Source: JAJTFA01 sp044351265
GTDB lineage: Bacteria > Bacteroidota > Bacteroidia > UKL13-3
Direction of reading: 5' to 3'
DNA: 41,161 nucleotides
NCBI GenBank assembly: GCA_044351265.1
Contig: JBILGC010000014.1
Span: 1 to 41,161 of the forward strand
A model generated the notes under the pieces. It was not told the origin of the DNA and did not search any database. It was given only the letters and a program-made list of their open reading frames with translations. Position 1 is the first letter of the stretch; every line of letters starts with the position of its first letter. Both the position numbers and the translations under genes were made by a program. Shown here in pieces: positions 16,487-24,159 of this stretch.

Positions 16487-17581
16487 TTACCTGGCTTGTA
16501 GAATTGCTATCCTACCACTCCCACCGGCAAGAAAAACAGCATTACCCTTTTTGGATTTTTTTACTACATGAAATGCCTGCGGAAGGTTAATGAAATTATA
16601 ATGGTTCACAAAACCATTACATACCCTGCTACCAATGGATGTACCGGTTGTTCCGGTTAGGATTATATGAGGCTGATCATATTTTTTACCGTCATTCAAT
16701 AATTCGATACATGATTTGTAACCATTTGTATTTTCATGTATTGATGTTGGCAAAATAATTAACTCATTTAAGGAACGCACATATACAAAATTCAATGAAG
16801 TGGTTTGGGTATCATTTATATAATCACCACCGGTAAAAAAATAACCATTTTTAGAGACTGCAAACGAAAATGTTCCTTGACTGCTCCTACCCTGAATGAT
16901 AGGAATTTTATACCAAGCTTTTTCTTTTCCGCTTTTATCAACTTCTATTAATCGGCTAGTGGTCCCTCCGGTAACAAATGCAGCTTTACCACTTTTTAAA
17001 CACCGGAAGCTACTACCGCTTGCTGCAAAGATTGCTTCGTCTGAAATAGCTCCTGGAGTAATAAATGAATCTATCTCATGCCATGAGTTGCCACCATCAG
17101 TTGTTTTAAGTAATGTGAATTTACCGTTTATAGGATCGGCTACCAGCATACCATTTTTGTTATCCCAGAAATCCATGGCATCAAAAAAATAGGCCGAATC
17201 ATTTCTTCTAAAAACCTCCAGCCAGGTTTTCCCTCCATCTATTGTTTTTAATAAAAGTGCAGGCGTACCACTGCTCATAATTATGGCCTGTCGGTCATCA
17301 AATGCTTCTATATCTCTGAAATCAGATTTTTCATAACCGGGGATTTGCAGCACTTCTATTGTTTTACCACCATTTATGCTTCGTGCCACCGTGCCTCTGC
17401 TGCCGCTAACCCAAACAACGTCATCGTTAACCACAGATAAACCCCTGAATGATGTTTTAGATAATACCACACCCGGACCTATGAGATAAGAAGAACTATC
17501 CATTAACTGAATGCGATATTGCGCGTTGAGTGTAACCCAAGATATAACAATTAGTAATAAAAGAGTGCTTAATTTTTTCAA
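16487..17581 (-). CDS. Secreted YCF48/BNR-repeat beta-propeller protein
   Basis: The 364-residue protein has a signal peptide (MKKLSTLLLLIVISWVTLNA then Q at 21). The mature part carries Asp-box/BNR repeats: RSINGGKT, KTIDGGKTW and KTTDGGNSW, each starting a propeller blade as in YCF48-like and sialidase-fold proteins. It is often annotated as an oxidoreductase or a photosystem assembly-like protein in Bacteroidota, but no enzymatic residues are apparent, so I give no reaction. It lacks a T9SS sorting domain and probably stays in the periplasm. The start codon is TTG; an in-frame stop sits three codons upstream, so no ATG start is possible. It is head-to-head, 20 bases from the GTG-started lipoprotein gene. 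Confidence 0.82.
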   Translation of the reverse strand: MKKLSTLLLLIVISWVTLNAQYRIQLMDSSSYLIGPGVVLSKTSFRGLSVVNDDVVWVSGSRGTVARSINGGKTIEVLQIPGYEKSDFRDIEAFDDRQAIIMSSGTPALLLKTIDGGKTWLEVFRRNDSAYFFDAMDFWDNKNGMLVADPINGKFTLLKTTDGGNSWHEIDSFITPGAISDEAIFAASGSSFRCLKSGKAAFVTGGTTSRLIEVDKSGKEKAWYKIPIIQGRSSQGTFSFAVSKNGYFFTGGDYINDTQTTSLNFVYVRSLNELIILPTSIHENTNGYKSCIELLNDGKKYDQPHIILTGTTGTSIGSRVCNGFVNHYNFINLPQAFHVVKKSKKGNAVFLAGGSGRIAILQAR

Positions 17582-17601
17582 ACGTTGATTACCTTTGAAG
17601 T

Positions 17602-18162
17602 GTGATCAAATATACATTTTTATTTGTGCTTATAGTTTTGCTAAATGGTTGCATTGGCACACAGATAGGATATTTTGAAGTGAATCCTTATGCCTCGGTT
17701 AAATCAAATAAAATAGATCAGCCATTGCATATTCGGATAAGTTCACGCATCAGTAATGAACAAAAATACAATTTGAACGGACTTACCATCGAGGTTACCG
17801 AGTTGCACAGAAGTCTTTATTATGCAACACAAAAGGTTTATGCCGATTTGTTTTCAGAGGTAAAACCTGAGCAAATAAACGATAATGGTTTCTTTATAGA
17901 ACTGCAGCAAATGGAAGCAAAATGGGAGGTGCAGGAAGTACGGAAAAAAATAGTTGATAACTATGAAACTTTTAATGACGCGAGATGCACTATCTCCTAT
18001 TCAGGTAATATATACCGAAACGATTTACTGATAATCCGCGCTACCGGACAGGTTACAGTAACACAGACTGAGTTAAATACGCATAGAATTGATGAAGTAT
18101 ATAAAGAGAGCATCAAGCAGGCTCTATCGGCAATGGCACAGCAGCATTTCAACCAACAATAA
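17602..18162 (+). CDS. Small lipoprotein of unknown function
   Basis: The 186-residue protein begins with a short basic start, a hydrophobic core and the lipobox LLNGC (Cys17), predicting lipidation and membrane anchoring. The rest is mixed alpha/beta (for example IRISSRISNEQKYNL, then a C-terminal IKQALSAMAQQHF helix) and matches no family I can name. The start is GTG: an in-frame TGA lies two codons upstream, so no earlier start exists, and the next Met would remove the signal peptide. The hpt gene begins 51 bases later on the same strand. It may therefore share the transcript with hpt-adk-obg, although its function looks unrelated. Confidence 0.75.
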   Translation: MIKYTFLFVLIVLLNGCIGTQIGYFEVNPYASVKSNKIDQPLHIRISSRISNEQKYNLNGLTIEVTELHRSLYYATQKVYADLFSEVKPEQINDNGFFIELQQMEAKWEVQEVRKKIVDNYETFNDARCTISYSGNIYRNDLLIIRATGQVTVTQTELNTHRIDEVYKESIKQALSAMAQQHFNQQ

Positions 18163-18213
18163 ACTTGTAATTTATGGGTGAGTTGGTAAATTGCCCGCTC
18201 AATTTCAAAATCC

Positions 18214-18753
18214 ATGTCTACCATTACTGTTCACAACAGAATATTTGAACCGTTTATTCAGGCAGATATTATAGCCAAACGTATTTCGGATATTGCTACA
18301 CAAATGAATCTTCGCTTTGAAGGCAAAAACCCTTTATTTCTTGCCGTGCTAAATGGAGCCTTCATTTTTGCTGCTGATTTACTTAGGTACATTAATGTGC
18401 AGAGTGAAATATCATTTGTAAAAATTGCGAGTTATGAAGGTATGCAAACTACTGGAGATATTAAAGAGTTGATAGGATTTACTGAAAAGCTAGCCAAAAG
18501 ACATGTAGTGATACTGGAAGATATTATTGACACAGGAATGAGCATGCAGCATATTTTAAAGCAGGTTGAGGCGCAAAAACCAGCCTCAGTTAGCGTTGCC
18601 ACCCTATTGCTTAAACCATCTTCTCTTCAACTACCGGTCAAGATTGATTACATAGGTTTTGAAATTGAGAGTCGTTTTGTGTTGGGCTATGGAATGGATT
18701 ACGATGGCATTGGAAGGAACTTACCTGAAATATATGCAGAAAGAATAGATTAA
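18214..18753 (+). CDS. hpt: Hypoxanthine phosphoribosyltransferase
   Basis: The 179-residue cytoplasmic enzyme converts hypoxanthine (and usually guanine) with PRPP to IMP/GMP in purine salvage. The diagnostic PRPP-binding motif is VVILEDIIDTG at residues 98-108. A flexible-loop region around SYEGMQTTG (73-81) and the early LNGAF (46-50) also fit the family, and the length is typical. It is the first gene of the hpt-adk-obg order often seen in Bacteroidota, with adk 61 bases downstream on the same strand. Confidence 0.95.
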   Translation: MSTITVHNRIFEPFIQADIIAKRISDIATQMNLRFEGKNPLFLAVLNGAFIFAADLLRYINVQSEISFVKIASYEGMQTTGDIKELIGFTEKLAKRHVVILEDIIDTGMSMQHILKQVEAQKPASVSVATLLLKPSSLQLPVKIDYIGFEIESRFVLGYGMDYDGIGRNLPEIYAERID

Positions 18754-18814
18754 ATAACTCAATAAACAAGTATTTTCATTTTCTTCGCACAATCAATTAA
18801 TACCAAAGATCGCC

Positions 18815-19762
18815 ATGTTAAATATTGTATTGTTTGGACCTCCCGGAGCAGGCAAAGGCACACAATCAGCCAGATTAATCAGTAAATACGCACTTATTCA
18901 CCTGTCAACGGGTGATATTTTTCGTGTAAATATTAAAAACCAAACCACGTTGGGTACCCTTGCAAAAAGTTATATTGATAAAGGGAAACTGGTGCCTGAT
19001 GAAGTAACCATACAAATGCTTGAATCAGAATGCAATAAGCACCCAAAAGCCAAAGGTTTTATTTTTGACGGATTTCCGAGAACACATGCGCAGGCAGCTG
19101 CCTTAGATATATTTTTAAGAAGTAAAGGAACACGCATAAGCATGATGCTTGCTTTGGAGGTGGAAGAAGAAGAGTTGCGTAAACGCTTGCTTTTACGCGG
19201 CAAAGAAAGCGGTCGTGCAGATGATCAGGACCCAGCAGTTATTCAGAAAAGAATAGATGTTTACAACGCTGAGACCATGCCTGTTAAATCATACTATAAC
19301 GCACAGCGGAAGTATTACGGTGTAGATGGTATTGGTGATATTGACGAGATATTTGAAAAACTCTGTAAAATAATCAATGCAAAGCATACAACAAGCAAAA
19401 CTAAGAGTAAAAAAGAGTCTTCAGCCAAAAAACAGTCTAAGAAAAAAAGCAAAGCGACACCTAAAGCCTCTGTGAATAAAAAATTGTCTAAGAAGGATAA
19501 GAATAAGAAGAAAACAGCTACCAATAAAAAGTCAAAACTAAAATCTGGTACTAAAGGAACTGTTGCTAAAAAGAAGGCTACCAAAAAATCAGTAAAGAAA
19601 ACCGCCAAAAAAGCTATAGCAAAAAAAGTAAGTATAAAAGTAAAGGCAAAAAAGTCGGTAAAAAAATCAGCAACAAAGGCGAAGTCTAAAAAATTAGTGA
19701 AGAAAAAAGTGACTAAGAAAAGTGTAGCAAAAAAGGTTGCTAAAAAAAATAAGAAAAAGTAG
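18815..19762 (+). CDS. adk: Adenylate kinase with long lysine-rich C-terminal tail
   Basis: Residues 1-189 are a complete short-form adenylate kinase (ATP + AMP to 2 ADP): P loop GPPGAGKGT (8-16), AMP-site HLSTGDIFR (29-37) and DGFPRT (85-90), and a LID without zinc cysteines around LLLRGKESGRADD. Family members of this type are about 190 residues long. Here residues 190-315 add a 126-residue tail with 58 lysines by my count, plus Ala, Ser, Thr and Val, and only two acidic residues. It resembles histone H1 or bacterial H1-like (AAKK-type) DNA-binding tails. The reading frame is continuous, with no internal stop, and the coding DNA is A-rich with several long A runs. The obg gene starts three bases after the stop. 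Kinase function is secure; the tail function is unknown. Confidence 0.95.
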   Translation: MLNIVLFGPPGAGKGTQSARLISKYALIHLSTGDIFRVNIKNQTTLGTLAKSYIDKGKLVPDEVTIQMLESECNKHPKAKGFIFDGFPRTHAQAAALDIFLRSKGTRISMMLALEVEEEELRKRLLLRGKESGRADDQDPAVIQKRIDVYNAETMPVKSYYNAQRKYYGVDGIGDIDEIFEKLCKIINAKHTTSKTKSKKESSAKKQSKKKSKATPKASVNKKLSKKDKNKKKTATNKKSKLKSGTKGTVAKKKATKKSVKKTAKKAIAKKVSIKVKAKKSVKKSATKAKSKKLVKKKVTKKSVAKKVAKKNKKK

Positions 19763-19765
19763 ACC

Positions 19766-20761
19766 GTGCCCGAAAGTAATTTTGTTGATTATGTAAAGAT
19801 ATGCTGCCGCAGTGGTAAAGGAGGTGCAGGCAATGTGCATTTCCATCGTGATAAGCATACAACTAAAGGCGGACCTGATGGCGGAGATGGCGGAAAAGGT
19901 GGGAGCATTATATTAAAAGGCAATAGCCAATTATGGACCTTACTGCATCTTAAATACCGCAAACATGTAATTGCAGAAGCAGGTGAGAATGGCGGAGCCA
20001 AACTATGCACCGGTTCCGATGGTAAAGATGAAATTTTAGAAGTGCCTTTAGGAACTGTTGCTAAAGATGTAGAAACAGGTGAAGTTCTTTTTGAGATAAG
20101 TACTCACGGCCAGCAAGAAATCTTGCTATCGGGAGGACGAGGCGGTTTGGGTAATAACCATTTTAAGAGTGCAACACAACAATCACCCAGATTTGCTCAA
20201 CCGGGAGAACCCGGTAAAGAAGAATGGAAAATTCTTGAGTTGAAAATTCTTGCAGATGTTGGGCTGGTTGGTTTTCCCAATGCCGGAAAATCAACCTTGC
20301 TATCTGTGGTAAGTGCCGCCAAACCGGATATTGCAGATTATCCATTCACCACATTGGTTCCTAACCTTGGCATGGTTCAATACCGCGATTTCAAAAGCTT
20401 TGTTATGGCCGATATACCAGGCATTATTGAAGGTGCGCACGAGGGCAAAGGTTTGGGAACAAGGTTTTTGAGGCATATTGAAAGAAATGCTACCCTGCTT
20501 TTTTTAGTTCCAGCAGACAGTAAAGACATTAAACAAGAATACAAGATCTTGCTTAATGAACTTAAACTTTATAACAAAGAATTACTTGATAAAAAACGAT
20601 TGCTTGTAATTAGCAAAGCGGATTTATTAGATGATGAGTTGATGAAAGAAATGAAGAAGGAGCTACCTCGAAACATTCCTCACCTTTTCATCAGTTCTGC
20701 CACAGGCTATCAAATAACTGAGCTAAAAGATAAACTCTGGCAGATGATTAATGAGGCCTAG
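19766..20761 (+). CDS. obg: Obg GTPase, ribosome assembly factor
   Basis: The 331-residue protein has the glycine-rich Obg fold (residues about 4-160; GKGGAGN, GGPDGGDGGKGGS, GGRGGLGNNHF), followed by a GTPase domain with GFPNAGKST (169-177), DIPGIIEGA and a nucleotide-specificity motif SKAD. It lacks the optional C-terminal OCT extension. Obg binds the 50S precursor and links ribosome maturation to GTP/ppGpp levels. The start is GTG at 19766, the only codon that gives the conserved N-terminus (FVDYVKI); it lies three bases after the adk stop, so translation is likely coupled. It converges on the M1 peptidase gene with only 10 bases between stops and no evident terminator. Confidence 0.96.
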   Translation: MPESNFVDYVKICCRSGKGGAGNVHFHRDKHTTKGGPDGGDGGKGGSIILKGNSQLWTLLHLKYRKHVIAEAGENGGAKLCTGSDGKDEILEVPLGTVAKDVETGEVLFEISTHGQQEILLSGGRGGLGNNHFKSATQQSPRFAQPGEPGKEEWKILELKILADVGLVGFPNAGKSTLLSVVSAAKPDIADYPFTTLVPNLGMVQYRDFKSFVMADIPGIIEGAHEGKGLGTRFLRHIERNATLLFLVPADSKDIKQEYKILLNELKLYNKELLDKKRLLVISKADLLDDELMKEMKKELPRNIPHLFISSATGYQITELKDKLWQMINEA

Positions 20762-20771
20762 TCGAGTTCCA

Positions 20772-23700
20772 TCAGAAGGCCCTGTTTACACCTACCACCC
20801 ATCGGTATCTCAAAAATTCACCATCAACAAAAGGGGTATTATTTAAGAAGAGGGGAAAATCTACACGAAGGGTTAGCGGTTTTATTTCATCATGTTTCCC
20901 CCAACGCTTAATAGTAAATGCAGTTCCTGCCCCGGCACTCATTAACAATCCGGTTTCGACATAAGTATCTTTGTTTAGGCCAAAATCTCCTTGTTTAAAA
21001 TTTGCTGAAATAGCACCTGCATCTGCAAACAGATAAGCATCTATATGCATATATTCAGCTATTTTCCCCGGCCTTAAAGGAATCAATCGGTCAATATCTA
21101 TTTCAATATTGGCTGCCAAACCTGAATTACCCGCGTATAATGATACCTGCGAGTTATCTATGTTTTTGGGCAGTACATAGCCTGCATAACCTCTTATATT
21201 TAAACCTCCACCGGCATGAAAATGATTTACATCGGCACCATATCCAAGCCACGCAGTGGGGATAAAAGTACGGGAACGAGTAAATTTATTATCCATCAAC
21301 TCTTCAGGATTTGCCCCTGCCACAAACAACCTTGATTCCGGTGCAATATTACTGCCTTCCATTATCTGGGCGAACGTGCGGGTGTGCATATCTATTTTGC
21401 CAAAGCGGTGATGGTTAACCCAGCTAAAAAAAATTGCAGAATAATCATAATCAGAAAATAATGTGGTTTTCAACCCTTCCTTTAATGCACCGTAGCCTTT
21501 GCTATAGCTATAGTTCCTAGTGAATACAAGATTAATGGTATTGTTTCTCATGTTGCTTCTCCATTCTTCCGGGTAAAGCAGGTAGGCTAGATCACTGGTG
21601 TTTTCGCGTAGCAAAGATTTAATAAATACTTCAACCGTTCTGTCTTTTTTGAATTCCCAATCCCATCCTACTCTTGCAAATTGCAATCCATCAAGCTGTT
21701 TAACAAGGTAAGTAAAATTTTGGTGCTTGCCAACAGCGGTTTTATAATAAAAACTAAAATCAAGCAGCCGTTGCTGCTCAGGAGTTTCCTGATTAGCGAG
21801 ACTGGTATTATACCAAACTGAGGCTGCGATGATATGATCTTTTTGCAGATATTGGCTATTGAAGTGTAAGCCTGCCTTAATGCCATCAATATTATTATAC
21901 CATACATCCGGCCTCCATCTCATGTAAAATACTTTACGGTTGTAGGGTTGAGATTGACCCTTATCTAATCTAAATGTGTATGGCAGTTTTTTGCTGTTAT
22001 CTAAATGATAAATATCGGCCAGACGATAGGTAGGGTCAATGATGATATCATCTACTTTTTTACCTCTAGGCAAAGGTATTTTAGCCGTATAAGTTTGATT
22101 GAGCAGCCCCCATCCCTTCCATGCAGGTAATACTGTAGCATTGGTTTTTTTTACAAAATAAGTATTGGGAATATGATAAGAATATACTGAGGAATCCTTA
22201 GTTATTAAAGTTAAATCAAGAGGCATCTGCATTTGTTTTTTTCTAACAAGCAACACAGAAACAGTATCATTGCGGAGCTTACTTACGTGCCAGATACCGT
22301 AGTCGATAGCTTTGGTAGTTTCCATCCACTCATCAAAGAACCAGTTTAAATCTACATGGGTATATTGTATGATGCTGTTTCTGAAATCCTCAAAATACGG
22401 ATGCGCCATTTTCCATTGATTAAAATAATTCTGCATGGCTGAAAGAAAAAGTTCATCACCCAACACATATTGCAGATTGTATAGCATGGTTGCAGTTTTA
22501 TAATATACATTGCCATAGCCACCGCCATGATTAAGTGCCCCATTAAAATCATCGCTGTGGGTGTTAAGTGGCATATCATCACCATTGGAAGCATCTCTGA
22601 TATAACCTCGGTAAACAGTTTGATCCATGCGTGTAACAGGAAAAGGATTTTTGGCAGAAGCTTTTACTTCACCAAAAAGGCTGGTCATGCACCAATTGGT
22701 AAGAAATTGCGTAAAGCCTTCATCCAATGAGGCCCGGTAAGTCTCGTTATTCCCCACCATACCAAAAAACCAGTTGTGGCCTATTTCATGCGCAAACAAA
22801 CCATAATAACCTGGAGAGCTTCCTCCATCCAATGTAAGCATGGGGTATTCCATCCCGTCACGCGCATCGACCACAATCATTTTAGGATAAGCATATAAAC
22901 CAATATCTCTTGAATAAACTTTTATTACACTTGCACAAAATGCAGCTGCATCCTGCCAACCGGAAGCGTGAGGTTCCTGAGCCAGCGCTATACAAGCTAC
23001 CTCACGTCCATCTGATAACTTTATTTTTTGCTCCTCAATGCGGTAAGTAGGGTCTGTAGTCCATGCAAAATCATGGGTATTTACTGCTTTGTATTTCCAT
23101 GTTTTTGTGGTGCCGTTTGGCTGTATAATCACAGATGGTTCGCTATCCCATGGTTTCTTGGCAAAGTTTTTTATCTCCAGCTTTTTCAGCAAATCATCTG
23201 GCAGCACCTCGTCCTTGTTTTGCAATACACCCGTACCATCCATGATAAAGTGATTGGGTAGTATAAGCTCAACATCATACGAACCAAAGTCGCCATAAAA
23301 TTCTTTACCCAAATGTTGGTCGGTTTCCCAGCCAAATTTACGGTCGTAAACGCAAATGCGCGGATACCAGTGCACCACATCGTAATGTTTGTTCCCCCAA
23401 TTATCTTTAAATAATTTCATACGCCTGCGCTGGGTACCACCATCATCAAAATAGGTTTGAAACTTTATTTGCACACCAATACTTTTCCCCGGGAGTAAAG
23501 CCTGTTTTAATTGCACACGCATAATGCTGAAATCTATGTTATAGCTGGCATCATATCTAGAAACATACCCATCAGCAGCATATCCCTCTCCAACCTTAGG
23601 CGCTTCAGTTGCTTCAATAATTTTTACGTAAGATATAGAGGTGCCCAAGCCTGCCGCTTCGTATTTGCCAAATTGCTGCTTAAAGCGGTTTGCCAGATTT

Positions 23701-23996
23701 AATTGCTCCAAATAACTGCCCTTAATAAATGCATTCTGATAAAGATGAAAATACAACTCACGCAGGGTATCTGGTGAGTTATTAGAATAGGTTAGCTCCT
23801 GCTCAGCAGAAATGATATCAGTTCTATCATCAAGCTTTGCTTTAATTTTATAATGCACATCCTGCTGCCAGTATCCTTCGTATGGTTTGCGATTTTTCCA
23901 ATAGTAGGGATTTTCGGCAGATCGATAGGCGTAGTTTTGTGACAAGCTATAAAGGGTTGCACAACACATCAGAACAGCAAAGGCTATTTTTTTCAT
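20772..23996 (-). CDS. M1 family metallopeptidase fused to C-terminal outer-membrane beta-barrel (Omp85-like)
   Basis: The 1074-residue protein begins with a signal peptide (residues 1-19). The M1 peptidase region spans about 40-600: a GAMEN-like GMEYP at 381-385, then the zinc site HEIGH at 403-407 with the third ligand Glu426 in LDEGF, the HEXXH-18-E spacing of aminopeptidase N/LTA4 hydrolase. Residues about 690-1074 are unlike any peptidase part I know. They show alternating polar/hydrophobic strands, a GGGLNIRGY segment (R935-G936-Y937) like the conserved RGF/RGY loop of Omp85/surface-antigen barrels, LFADAGA, and a final strand ending in Phe (VVGVNRAF). Typical M1 enzymes without this part are about 600-650 residues. 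I infer an aminopeptidase anchored in the outer membrane by its own barrel. M1 assignment is sure; the barrel is likely. Confidence 0.88.
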   Translation of the reverse strand: MKKIAFAVLMCCATLYSLSQNYAYRSAENPYYWKNRKPYEGYWQQDVHYKIKAKLDDRTDIISAEQELTYSNNSPDTLRELYFHLYQNAFIKGSYLEQLNLANRFKQQFGKYEAAGLGTSISYVKIIEATEAPKVGEGYAADGYVSRYDASYNIDFSIMRVQLKQALLPGKSIGVQIKFQTYFDDGGTQRRRMKLFKDNWGNKHYDVVHWYPRICVYDRKFGWETDQHLGKEFYGDFGSYDVELILPNHFIMDGTGVLQNKDEVLPDDLLKKLEIKNFAKKPWDSEPSVIIQPNGTTKTWKYKAVNTHDFAWTTDPTYRIEEQKIKLSDGREVACIALAQEPHASGWQDAAAFCASVIKVYSRDIGLYAYPKMIVVDARDGMEYPMLTLDGGSSPGYYGLFAHEIGHNWFFGMVGNNETYRASLDEGFTQFLTNWCMTSLFGEVKASAKNPFPVTRMDQTVYRGYIRDASNGDDMPLNTHSDDFNGALNHGGGYGNVYYKTATMLYNLQYVLGDELFLSAMQNYFNQWKMAHPYFEDFRNSIIQYTHVDLNWFFDEWMETTKAIDYGIWHVSKLRNDTVSVLLVRKKQMQMPLDLTLITKDSSVYSYHIPNTYFVKKTNATVLPAWKGWGLLNQTYTAKIPLPRGKKVDDIIIDPTYRLADIYHLDNSKKLPYTFRLDKGQSQPYNRKVFYMRWRPDVWYNNIDGIKAGLHFNSQYLQKDHIIAASVWYNTSLANQETPEQQRLLDFSFYYKTAVGKHQNFTYLVKQLDGLQFARVGWDWEFKKDRTVEVFIKSLLRENTSDLAYLLYPEEWRSNMRNNTINLVFTRNYSYSKGYGALKEGLKTTLFSDYDYSAIFFSWVNHHRFGKIDMHTRTFAQIMEGSNIAPESRLFVAGANPEELMDNKFTRSRTFIPTAWLGYGADVNHFHAGGGLNIRGYAGYVLPKNIDNSQVSLYAGNSGLAANIEIDIDRLIPLRPGKIAEYMHIDAYLFADAGAISANFKQGDFGLNKDTYVETGLLMSAGAGTAFTIKRWGKHDEIKPLTLRVDFPLFLNNTPFVDGEFLRYRWVVGVNRAF

Positions 23997-24159
23997 GCAG
24001 GCAAGATAACTTTTTACACTTCATATTTCCACCGTAGCGGTCATTAAGATATATTCAGTCGATTATTCAAACTTTTGTAATCTTATTCAGTTTAAGGTTT
24101 TTTAAGCAATATCAATAAAAATTATTTGAATGAAAATGCTTTATTTGCAAGCAATTAAT

